Positions 1 through 5,773 of a stretch of DNA of 8,335 nt are shown one piece after another. The position numbers and the translations under genes were made by a program. The notes below the pieces were generated by a model. That model was not told the DNA's origin and ran no database searches. It saw only the letters and a list, made by a program, of their open reading frames with translations. Numbering within the stretch: the first letter of the stretch is position 1; every line of letters begins with the position of its first letter. Origin of the DNA: JBFHES01 sp041584015 (GTDB lineage: Bacteria > Bacteroidota > Bacteroidia > Bacteroidales > M50B96); assembly GCA_041584015.1 (NCBI GenBank), contig JBFHES010000206.1, forward strand, positions 1-8,335, read 5' to 3'.

Positions 1-157
1 ATGCCACAAAGATAATTGGAATTGTTAGATGTTTGATGCCCGATGCATGAAGTCGACTAATTTGATTTAGCCTGCTGTATTTAGCTGACTTATTTTAAAA
101 AGTTGACTACTAAAAGAGTGTTTAAAGTGTACTTCCAGCCAAATCGTATCCTTGATA

Positions 158-326
158 GATATCTCACTGCACTACATAGAGCTACATTTTTCTGATGACA
201 AGCAAAGAATCCTGGTTTACCATAATCAGATATATCGCTTATTTCGATATGACCAAATTTTGCACAGCCATTTGCAAAGAACCCACCGGTTTCGTAGACA
301 GATATCTCGCTTCGCTCGATATGACC
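158..326 (-). repeat. Three diverged tandem units of about 72 bp
   Basis: A 26-nt core occurs at 158-183, 229-254 and 301-326, so the unit period is 71 then 72 bp. The second and third cores agree at 22 of 26 positions by eye; the first agrees with the third at 17 of 26. The intervals also resemble each other, for example GCAAAGAA in both the first and second interval. Each well-preserved core is itself dyadic: ATATC at 302-306 pairs with GATAT at 318-322, and ATATCG at 231-236 pairs with CGATAT at 244-249. On the minus strand the core begins GGTCATATCGA and ends GATATCT or similar. I associate this style with dispersed intergenic repeats of Bacteroidota genomes, but I have not checked that association. 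Function is unknown. Confidence 0.75.
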
Positions 327-341
327 ATATTTGATCTGATC

Positions 342-382
342 AAGGTAAATGGTAGGCGGCCTTGCCGCCTACCATTTACCTT
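342..382. repeat. Perfect 19-bp inverted repeat, 3-nt loop
   Basis: Bases 342-360 (AAGGTAAATGG followed by TAGGCGGC) are the exact reverse complement of 364-382, separated only by CTT at 361-363. The symmetry stops sharply, with C opposing C just outside both arms. As RNA or single-stranded DNA this would fold into a very stable hairpin. No T-run follows on either strand, so it is not a standard intrinsic terminator, although it could still slow or end transcripts arriving from the minus-strand gene that stops at 482. It lies exactly midway between two inversely oriented repeat units. Confidence 0.9.
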
Positions 383-397
383 CCATTTCGAAACAGA

Positions 398-432
398 GGT
401 CACCTCGAAAGAGAGAAACGATTGAGAGGTCT
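398..432 (+). repeat. Fourth related repeat unit, opposite orientation
   Basis: This unit begins GGTCACCTCGA on the plus strand, matching 9 of 11 positions of the GGTCATATCGA that begins the unit at 326 on the minus strand. It ends GAGAGGTCT, comparable in layout to the GATATCT end of the other units, and ACCTC near its start is complementary to GAGGT near its end. It is longer in the middle (35 instead of about 27 nt) and more diverged. Its start is 36 bp from the centre of the hairpin at 342-382, the same distance as the facing unit on the other side. Confidence 0.5.
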
Positions 433-481
433 ATAGTATGTAACAAGAACTATACTTATCACCAAAATAGCAACATACTTT

Positions 482-1138
482 CTACTTCTCAGCCAACTTA
501 AACATATCCAGATGATCAACAATAGCATATTTGTCCGTGAATCTTAAGTCAGCATTAATCATTGCAGCAGCAACAACCTTGGCATGGATTGGCTTGTATT
601 TTCTGAGCAGTCCCCAAGCAGCCAATTTTCTCATGAGCTTTAAGGCAATTTGTTCCATTGGTCGGTTTTCTTTTCTATCCCCATCGAGGATTGAAGGACG
701 CATGACAAAGGCTTTTTTGAACGGTAATTTTTGCACCGCATCATCCAGCTCGCCTTTCATTCTGGAGTAGAATACTTTTGATTGAGCATTAGCACCCTGC
801 GCAGAAACAAGCACGTAAGACTCAACTCCATTTTCAGCTGCAGCTTTTGCTGCGTTAAATTGATAAGTGAAATCGATTTTATACTGGACTTCTTTTGAGC
901 CAGCTGTTTTCATGGTTGTTCCCATGGTTGAAAACAGAACATCAGCATTCATCTCTATCTTCCAATCTTCAGGATGATCAAAATCAACAATAAATTCTTT
1001 CAGTTTCTCATGCTGAATTCCAGTCGATCTTCTCACAAATATTTTCACGAACTCATAATGCTCATGATTCAATAATTGTGAAAGTAATTCACTTCCAACC
1101 ATTCCGGTTGCACCAATAATTAAAGCCGTTCTTTTCAT
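482..1138 (-). CDS. NAD(P)-binding atypical SDR oxidoreductase (HTATIP2/TIP30-like)
   Basis: This 218-residue cytosolic protein starts with a Rossmann fold: a beta strand and then the dinucleotide-binding loop GATGMVG at residues 9-15. RR at 36-37 follows the second strand and could favour NADP(H). A conserved Ser region (VSAQGA, 111-116) and Y124-SRM-K128 form the YxxxK catalytic pair of short-chain dehydrogenases. RPS at 147-149, after the Rossmann part, is typical of the HTATIP2-like subgroup of extended/atypical SDRs. Length fits that family (about 210-240). The substrate is unknown and cannot be deduced here. The start is the ATG at 1138, preceded by CCAGG as a weak ribosome-binding site and giving an immediate Rossmann motif. 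The neighbouring minus-strand gene ends about 100 bp upstream, so co-transcription is possible but not shown. Stop codon is TAG. Confidence 0.85.
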   Translation of the reverse strand: MKRTALIIGATGMVGSELLSQLLNHEHYEFVKIFVRRSTGIQHEKLKEFIVDFDHPEDWKIEMNADVLFSTMGTTMKTAGSKEVQYKIDFTYQFNAAKAAAENGVESYVLVSAQGANAQSKVFYSRMKGELDDAVQKLPFKKAFVMRPSILDGDRKENRPMEQIALKLMRKLAAWGLLRKYKPIHAKVVAAAMINADLRFTDKYAIVDHLDMFKLAEK

Positions 1139-1240
1139 ATCCTGGATATTTCTTTTGCTGCTAATACACTTATTTTATTGCTGTAGCTACACTTGTGTTA
1201 ATGTTGAATTTACTACCTACAATAGTTAACATAAGACCAC

Positions 1241-1450
1241 CTAATTCCACCATGGTCCGCGTTCCTTATACACCTCCATAAAGTTTTCGATAGATCGGTC
1301 GTAACCTTTTTCAATATCATTAGGAAAATAACAGGCTGGCAATTGTCCTTTCGATCGATGCGACGCAATACATTCGCAACAGATTCCTTTCTTAGCACAC
1401 GGATAGGAGCAATTACAACTCTCCGTATTTTTGTCTTTCTTACATTCCAT
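1241..1450 (-). CDS. Small cysteine-rich protein, DUF6485-like
   Basis: A 69-residue protein with eight cysteines, all in its first 40 residues: C3, C12, C14, C18, C24, C25, C27 and C40. The pattern C-x-C-x3-C-x5-CC-x-C followed by H31 and C40 suggests binding of zinc or an iron-sulfur cluster. The text (TESCNCSYPC, GICCECI, LPACYFP, then YDRSIENF and a WW near the end) matches my memory of the small DUF6485 family found in anaerobic bacteria and archaea. That family has no known function. There is no signal peptide or membrane segment, so it is probably cytosolic. The ATG at 1450 is the only sensible start and keeps the first cysteine. It is divergent from the epimerase gene at 1644, with a possible -7 element at 1469-1476. 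The overlapping frame at 1213-1398 is a shadow. Confidence 0.8.
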   Translation of the reverse strand: MECKKDKNTESCNCSYPCAKKGICCECIASHRSKGQLPACYFPNDIEKGYDRSIENFMEVYKERGPWWN

Positions 1451-1468
1451 TCAATTAAACTTTGCTTC

Positions 1469-1476
1469 CAAATTTA
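1469..1476 (-). promoter_or_regulatory. Possible Bacteroidota -7 element (TAnnTTTG) for the Cys-rich gene
   Basis: Read on the minus strand, 1476 to 1469 is TAAATTTG, an exact match to TAnnTTTG. It lies 18 bp before the ATG at 1450, leaving a short leader. The surroundings are very AT-rich, so a chance match is possible, and I see no good TTTG at the usual -33 distance. Confidence 0.35.
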
Positions 1477-1643
1477 ATTTAAATCAATGGCTAACACGCC
1501 ACAATTTCATGATTTCTTAACTATTTCTTTTTTCGCGTAGCTACTTTTTTTCCTTACTTTACAAAACAGAATACTTGCAACATCTGTTGGGTAACCCCAC
1601 ATGGATATTTCCGTAGCAGGAACTGAAAATAAAAATCGTACGA

Positions 1644-2675
1644 ATGAAAGAATATGTATTAGTAACGGGCGGCACCGGATATATTGGTTCGCACACCGTA
1701 GTTGAATTACAAAAGGTTGGTTATAATGTTGTGATTGTCGACAATCTATCGAACTCATTTATTGAAGTTCTGGACGGCATTGAGAAAATCTCAGGAATAA
1801 GACCTGCCTTCGAACAGTTTGATCTTGCCGATCTGGATAAAACCAAAAGCCTTTTCACAAAATATCCTGGCATTAATTCAATCATTCATTTTGCGGCTTA
1901 CAAAGCCGTAGGCGAATCGGTTGCAGAGCCCTTAAAATATTACCGAAACAACCTAATAACATTACTGAATCTAATGGGCTGTATGAATGAGTTCAAAGTA
2001 CCAAACTTGGTATTCTCCTCATCATGTACTGTATACGGACAACCGGAAGAATTACCTGTTACAGAAAATGCCCCCGTACAGCAGGCCAATTCTCCATATG
2101 GAAACACCAAGCAAATTTCCGAAGAAATAATCCAGGATACCATTGCAGCACACCCGCAATTAAAAACAATTGCACTCCGCTATTTTAACCCGATTGGTGC
2201 GCACGAAAGTGCTTTGATTGGCGAATTACCAATTGGTGTCCCTAACAACTTAGTTCCTTTCATTACGCAAACCGCAATAGGCTTAAGAGATCAACTTAGT
2301 GTGTTTGGCGATGATTATAATACTCCTGATGGATCAGCTGTTCGCGATTACATAAATGTGGTTGATCTGGCAAAAGCACATGTTATTGCCATCAGACGAT
2401 TGATCCAAAATAAGAATAAAAAGAACTTCGAATACTTCAATCTGGGAACTGGAAATGGGAACTCTGTTTTAGAGGTAATCAATGGATTTGAAACAGCAAC
2501 CGGCGAAAAAGTAAATTACAAAATTGTTGAACGTCGTGCAGGCGATGTGGAACAAGTATATGCTGATACTACATTTGCCAACGAAGAATTAGGCTGGAAA
2601 GCTGAAATAAGTTTAGAAGACACCTTGCTTTCTGCCTGGAACTGGGAAAAACATTACAGGAGTAAAGAGAAATAA
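1644..2675 (+). CDS. galE: UDP-glucose 4-epimerase (GalE)
   Basis: GalE interconverts UDP-glucose and UDP-galactose in the cytosol through a transient 4-keto intermediate on tightly bound NAD, supplying galactose units for surface glycans and the Leloir pathway. The protein has 343 residues (family about 335-350). The N-terminal Rossmann loop TGGTGYIGSH is at 8-17. The catalytic Ser is in FSSSCTVYG (S127), and Y152 and K156 lie in SPYGNTK. RYFNPIGAH (179-187) and the GEL/NNLVP substrate loop follow, then VRDYINVVDLAKAH (233-246), the RRAGD motif at 297-301, and ELGW near the end. At the position equivalent to E. coli Tyr299 and human Cys307 it carries Val305, so the pocket may be more open. 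The ATG at 1644 places the Rossmann motif where expected. Stop is TAA, 88 bp before rfbB on the same strand. I see no convincing promoter; TACTTTAC at 1555 is a weak candidate. Confidence 0.95.
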   Translation: MKEYVLVTGGTGYIGSHTVVELQKVGYNVVIVDNLSNSFIEVLDGIEKISGIRPAFEQFDLADLDKTKSLFTKYPGINSIIHFAAYKAVGESVAEPLKYYRNNLITLLNLMGCMNEFKVPNLVFSSSCTVYGQPEELPVTENAPVQQANSPYGNTKQISEEIIQDTIAAHPQLKTIALRYFNPIGAHESALIGELPIGVPNNLVPFITQTAIGLRDQLSVFGDDYNTPDGSAVRDYINVVDLAKAHVIAIRRLIQNKNKKNFEYFNLGTGNGNSVLEVINGFETATGEKVNYKIVERRAGDVEQVYADTTFANEELGWKAEISLEDTLLSAWNWEKHYRSKEK

Positions 2676-2721
2676 TCAGTCATCTGTAAACAATCATCAG
2701 CTCGATTGGCGACTTTTTATT

Positions 2722-2729
2722 TAACTTTG
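2722..2729 (+). promoter_or_regulatory. Probable Bacteroidota -7 element upstream of rfbB
   Basis: TAACTTTG matches the TAnnTTTG consensus exactly and ends 34 bp before the rfbB ATG, predicting a leader of roughly 25-30 nt. A TTGG sits at 2706-2709, but its spacing is shorter than the usual -33 to -7 distance, so only the -7 part is supported. If real, rfbB can be transcribed independently of galE. Confidence 0.5.
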
Positions 2730-2763
2730 TCGTTATCAATTAGAAAACATAAAATACCATAAT

Positions 2764-3819
2764 ATGGACAAAACTATTTTAATTACCGGAGGTGCTGGAT
2801 TTATCGGATCGCATGTTGTGCGCCGATTTGTAAACAAATATCCAAATTATAAGATTGTTAATCTTGATGCCCTTACCTATGCGGGTAACCTTGAAAACCT
2901 AAAAGACATTGACCAATTACCTAATTACGAATTCGTAAAAGGTGACATACGGGATGAAGCATTCATCAACAAATTGTTTAACGATTATCAGTTCGACGCA
3001 GTAATTCATTTAGCCGCCGAATCGCATGTAGATCGTTCCATAACCAATCCATTGGAGTTTATCCAAACCAACATTGTTGGTACAATGGTACTGCTAAATG
3101 CAGCCCGCTTATCATGGAAAGACAAAATGAAAGGCAAGCGTTTCTACCACATTTCCACTGATGAGGTTTACGGCTCACTTGGCGAAGAAGGTTTCTTTGT
3201 TGAAGAAACTCCATACGATCCACGCAGTCCGTATTCAGCGGCTAAAGCAAGTTCCGATCACCTTGTGCGTGCCTATTTCCATACCTACAAATTACCTGTT
3301 GTTATATCAAACTGTTCAAACAATTACGGACCAAATCATTTCCCAGAGAAATTGATTCCTTTGGCCATTAACAATATTAAAAACAACAAACCAATTCCTA
3401 TTTACGGTAAAGGCGAAAATGTACGCGACTGGTTATATGTAGAAGATCATGCATCGGCAATTGATGTTGTGTACCACAAAGGAGCCAATGGCGAAACCTA
3501 TAACATAGGCGGCAATAACGAGTGGACCAATATCGACCTGATTAAGAAATTATGTCAGGTAATGGATACAGCACTCGGCAGAGAAGCAGGTAGTTCTGAG
3601 AAGCTCATTACTTATGTAAAAGATCGTGCCGGGCACGACCTTAGATATGCCATTGACTCAACCAAGCTGCAAACAGAATTAGGCTGGACACCGTCCTTGC
3701 AATTCGAAGAAGGAATAACGAAAACAGTGGATTGGTATTTGGCCAATATTGACTGGCTAAACAATATCATTTCCGGCGATTATGAAAAGTATTACGATGC
3801 GCAATATGTAAAGCGCTAA
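2764..3819 (+). CDS. rfbB: dTDP-glucose 4,6-dehydratase (RmlB/RfbB)
   Basis: This enzyme converts dTDP-glucose to dTDP-4-keto-6-deoxyglucose, the committed intermediate for dTDP-rhamnose and other deoxysugars of lipopolysaccharide O-antigen or capsule. It is cytosolic, NAD-dependent and normally dimeric. The sequence has 351 residues, typical of the family. The Rossmann loop TGGAGFIGSH is at 8-17, with LDALTYAGNLENL (34-46) in the early part. HLAAESHVDRSI (82-93) lies in the NAD/substrate region. STDEVYG carries T132, D133 and E134, the residues that distinguish the dehydratase from plain epimerases. Y157-SAA-K161 is the catalytic pair, and NNYGPNHFPEKLIPL (186-200) and RDWLYVEDH (221-229) are further hallmarks. 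All key residues are present. The rmlA, rmlC and rmlD partners are not in the window, so the final sugar cannot be named. It may be co-transcribed with galE or use the -7 element at 2722-2729. Confidence 0.96.
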   Translation: MDKTILITGGAGFIGSHVVRRFVNKYPNYKIVNLDALTYAGNLENLKDIDQLPNYEFVKGDIRDEAFINKLFNDYQFDAVIHLAAESHVDRSITNPLEFIQTNIVGTMVLLNAARLSWKDKMKGKRFYHISTDEVYGSLGEEGFFVEETPYDPRSPYSAAKASSDHLVRAYFHTYKLPVVISNCSNNYGPNHFPEKLIPLAINNIKNNKPIPIYGKGENVRDWLYVEDHASAIDVVYHKGANGETYNIGGNNEWTNIDLIKKLCQVMDTALGREAGSSEKLITYVKDRAGHDLRYAIDSTKLQTELGWTPSLQFEEGITKTVDWYLANIDWLNNIISGDYEKYYDAQYVKR

Positions 3820-3893
3820 CAACAAATACCGATATCTCCTGATAGTCAGATATTATTTGATACAGGGAATTTTTTTTATTGGAAAAAACTTGT

Positions 3894-3901
3894 TAGTTTT
3901 G
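3894..3901 (+). promoter_or_regulatory. Probable -7 element of the rimP-nusA-infB promoter
   Basis: TAGTTTTG fits TAnnTTTG exactly. It follows a T-run (3870-3877) at roughly the -33 distance and lies in the 144-bp gap between rfbB and rimP. A start of transcription near 3905-3909 would give a leader of about 55-60 nt before the rimP ATG at 3964, containing the hairpin at 3926-3947. The -33 TTTG itself is not clear. Confidence 0.55.
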
Positions 3902-3925
3902 CGCCTTGAAGGAGAGTCGGTGTAG

Positions 3926-3953
3926 ATAGGGGACAAAAGTCCCCTATTTTATT
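3926..3953 (+). terminator. Terminator-like hairpin in the rimP leader (candidate attenuator)
   Basis: ATAGGGGAC (3926-3934) pairs perfectly with GTCCCCTAT (3939-3947) across an AAAA loop, a 9-bp stem with six G-C pairs. A U-rich stretch, TTTTATT, runs from 3947 to 3953. The hairpin lies downstream of the predicted promoter and ends only 16 nt before the rimP ATG. It therefore belongs to the leader of the rimP-nusA-infB transcript and does not end the upstream transcript. It could cause premature termination or affect ribosome access. The U-tract is interrupted by one A, so efficiency is uncertain. Confidence 0.55.
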
Positions 3954-3963
3954 GGAAACAAGA

Positions 3964-4431
3964 ATGATAAACAAATCCGAAATAGAACAGATTGTAATTG
4001 CTCAGCTTGATGAAGCAACTCAGTTTCTTGTTGACATTACTGTCAGCACTTCAAATAAGATCAATGTGTACATTGATGGATTTGAAGGAGTAAGCATTGA
4101 TGACTGTATTCGCGTAAGTAGGGCTATTGAAGGCAATTACGACCGCGACGTTGAAGATTTTGAGCTTGAAGTTTCTACCGCAGGACTCGACCTTCCGTTC
4201 AAGGTAATTCAACAATACGAGAAGAATCTTGAAAACGATGTTAAGGTAACTGATCTTACCGGCAACGTGTTTAAAGGAAAATTAATCGATGTTTCTGAAG
4301 AAGGATTCAAGATTGAATTTCAAAAGAAAATTAAATTAGAAGGCAAAAAGAAGAAACAGCTGGTAACAGAACAACTGTCTTTTCGATTTGACGAAATAAA
4401 ATCAACCAAGGTTGAAATTAGCTTTAAATAA
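3964..4431 (+). CDS. rimP: Ribosome maturation factor RimP
   Basis: RimP binds the immature 30S subunit and helps assembly of the 16S central region with S12 and other proteins. The predicted 155-residue protein has the usual two-domain layout. The N-terminal alpha/beta domain includes FLVDITVS, INVYIDGFEGVSIDDC and VSRAIE; it ends with FELEVSTAGLDLPFKV, the counterpart of the EVSSPGLDRPL signature. The C-terminal SH3-like barrel includes VKVTDLTGNVFKGKL and ends in KVEISFK, as in Bacteroidota homologues I recall. I chose the ATG at 3964 over the in-frame TTG at 3952: it gives the MI(N/D)K start typical of the group, and the TTG lies on the edge of the leader hairpin's U-tract. GGAA at 3954-3957 is a weak ribosome-binding site. 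It is the first gene of the operon, 22 bp before nusA. Confidence 0.93.
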   Translation: MINKSEIEQIVIAQLDEATQFLVDITVSTSNKINVYIDGFEGVSIDDCIRVSRAIEGNYDRDVEDFELEVSTAGLDLPFKVIQQYEKNLENDVKVTDLTGNVFKGKLIDVSEEGFKIEFQKKIKLEGKKKKQLVTEQLSFRFDEIKSTKVEISFK

Positions 4432-4453
4432 AAATTAGTCAGAATTTAAGATT

Positions 4454-5692
4454 ATGGAAAACTTAAATTTGATAGATACTTTTTCCGAGTTTAAGGAATT
4501 AAAGAACATTGACAGAGCCACAATGATGCGTGTCCTCGAAGATGTTTTTCGCGGAATGTTGCAAAAACGTTTCGAAACAGATGAGAATTTCGACATTATC
4601 ATTAACATTGATAAAGGCGACTTCGAAATCTGGAGAAACAGAGAGGTAGTTGCAGATGATGAGCTGGAAGATGCAAATCTTCAGATCAGAATTTCTGACG
4701 CATTAAAAATTGATGAAGACTACGAAGTTGGAGAAGACTTTACAGACGAAGTAAAGCTACTTGATTTTGGAAGAAGATCGATTTTAGCATTAAGGCAAAA
4801 TCTTACTTCGCGTATTCTTGAGCTTGAAAAAGATAATATCTACGGAAAATATAAAGACCGAATTGGTGACATCGTAACCGGTGAAGTTTATCAGGTTTGG
4901 AAAAGAGAAATCTTAATCCTGGATGATGAAGGGAACGAATTAATTCTGCCTAAAACTGAGCAAATACCAACAGACTATTTCCGCAAAGGTGATGCCTTAC
5001 GCGCAGTAGTTGTTAAAGTTGATATGCGTAACAACAGTCCGGTAATTATTCTTTCAAGAACATCGCCTGCATTTCTTGAACGTTTGTTTGAGAATGAAGT
5101 GCCTGAGATATTCGATGGTTTAATTACCATTAAGAAGATTGTTAGAATGCCAGGTGAAAGAGCAAAGGTTGCTGTAGAATCATACGACGAACGCATCGAT
5201 CCGGTTGGAGCATGTGTTGGTATGAAAGGTTCAAGAATTCACGGTATTGTTCGCGAGCTTAAGAACGAGAATATTGATGTAATTAATTATACTTCAAATC
5301 TGCAATTATATATTCAGCGTGCTTTAAACCCTGCTAAAATCAATAGCATTGTAATTAAAGAAGCAGCAGGAAAAGCAGAAGTATATCTAAAACCTGATCA
5401 GGTATCCTTAGCAATTGGTAAAGGTGGTTTAAATATTAAATTGGCCAGCCAGTTAACAGGATACGAGATTGATGTATACAGAGACATTGACGAAGAAGAC
5501 AATGAAGATGTAGACATTGAAGAGTTTGTAGATGAAATTGACGGTTGGATTCTGGATGAATTAAAGGCCATCGGTTGTGATACCGCAAAAGCTGTTATTG
5601 AGCTTAGCGTTGAAGATCTTGTTAAGAGAACAGATCTTGAGGAAGAAACCATTAAGGAGGTTATAAAAATCCTTAGAACGGAATTTGAATAG
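4454..5692 (+). CDS. nusA: Transcription termination/antitermination factor NusA
   Basis: NusA binds RNA polymerase and nascent RNA, promotes pausing and intrinsic termination, and takes part in antitermination complexes. The 412 residues contain, in order: the polymerase-binding N-terminal domain (about 1-125, with LEDVFRGMLQKRF), an S1 domain (about 135-200, starting GDIVTGEVYQV and ending VIILSRTSP), a KH1 domain with the GMKG loop at 256-259 (VGACVGMKGSRIHGIVREL), and a KH2 domain with the GKGG loop at 322-325 (AIGKGGLNIKLASQLTGYEIDV). After an acidic spacer at about 344-363 the protein ends in a single helical repeat (DGWILDELKAIG... to the stop), much shorter than the two acidic repeats that bring E. 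coli NusA to 495 residues. The ATG at 4454 lies 22 bp after rimP in the same transcription unit; 81 bp separate it from infB. NusA is a plausible regulator of its own leader hairpin. Confidence 0.96.
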   Translation: MENLNLIDTFSEFKELKNIDRATMMRVLEDVFRGMLQKRFETDENFDIIINIDKGDFEIWRNREVVADDELEDANLQIRISDALKIDEDYEVGEDFTDEVKLLDFGRRSILALRQNLTSRILELEKDNIYGKYKDRIGDIVTGEVYQVWKREILILDDEGNELILPKTEQIPTDYFRKGDALRAVVVKVDMRNNSPVIILSRTSPAFLERLFENEVPEIFDGLITIKKIVRMPGERAKVAVESYDERIDPVGACVGMKGSRIHGIVRELKNENIDVINYTSNLQLYIQRALNPAKINSIVIKEAAGKAEVYLKPDQVSLAIGKGGLNIKLASQLTGYEIDVYRDIDEEDNEDVDIEEFVDEIDGWILDELKAIGCDTAKAVIELSVEDLVKRTDLEEETIKEVIKILRTEFE

Positions 5693-5773
5693 CAAACAGA
5701 TTGATGTTGTTTGCGTATACGACTAGTTTTAAATTGGTCATTTAATAAAAATAAAACTGAAGGTCATCACATT

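Larger units (their letters stand above)
1..481. other. Gene-free stretch with repeat cluster
   Basis: No convincing coding sequence lies here. Bases 1-150 are AT-rich, without a recognisable gene or strong structure; a short AG[TC][TC]GACT-like word recurs near 51, 83 and 101 but is too short to interpret. Bases 158-432 hold the repeat units and the long hairpin annotated separately. Bases 433-481 carry weak inverted words (AGTATGT at 435-441 and ACATACT at 473-479) just past the stop of the minus-strand gene ending at 482. They lack a T-tract, so I do not call a terminator. Confidence 0.7.

Noticed and set aside
51..110. Short recurring AG[TC][TC]GACT word at 51, 83 and 101
   Set aside because: The words are only about 8 nt, unevenly spaced and imperfect in AT-rich sequence; chance is sufficient.
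158..326. CRISPR-like array
   Set aside because: There are only three poorly conserved cores, the spacers between them are related to each other instead of unique, and no cas gene is present.
152..425. Two short plus-strand open frames (152-334 and 195-425)
   Set aside because: Both are read out of the 72-bp repeat units, have the repeat's 24-residue periodicity, and lack any recognisable domain or start signal.
435..479. Inverted words AGTATGT and ACATACT as a terminator for the minus-strand gene
   Set aside because: The stem is 7 bp, the loop 31 nt, and there is no T-run on the minus strand after it.
1585..1601. Small GGG-TAAC-CCC hairpin upstream of galE
   Set aside because: It has a short stem with a bulge and no T-tract or known leader motif; not enough to call a regulatory element.
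1507..1758. Minus-strand 83-codon open frame overlapping the galE start
   Set aside because: It overlaps the start of a certain gene antisense, shows no domain, and its composition looks like non-coding sequence.
3832..3877. Intrinsic terminator after rfbB (ATATCT/AGATAT stem and a T-run)
   Set aside because: The stem is weak and A/T-rich, and the T-run at 3870-3877 is about 17 nt away from it, closer to the expected -33 region of the rimP promoter.
3952..3963. TTG at 3952 as the rimP start (four extra residues)
   Set aside because: The ATG at 3964 fits the family N-terminus as I recall it, and the TTG lies at the edge of the leader hairpin's U-tract.
5693..5773. Separate promoter for infB (TAGTTTTA at 5724-5731) or CAAACA/TGTTTG hairpin
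   Set aside because: The -7-like word misses the final G of the consensus and the hairpin is short with a 9-nt loop; neither is strong enough inside a conserved operon.
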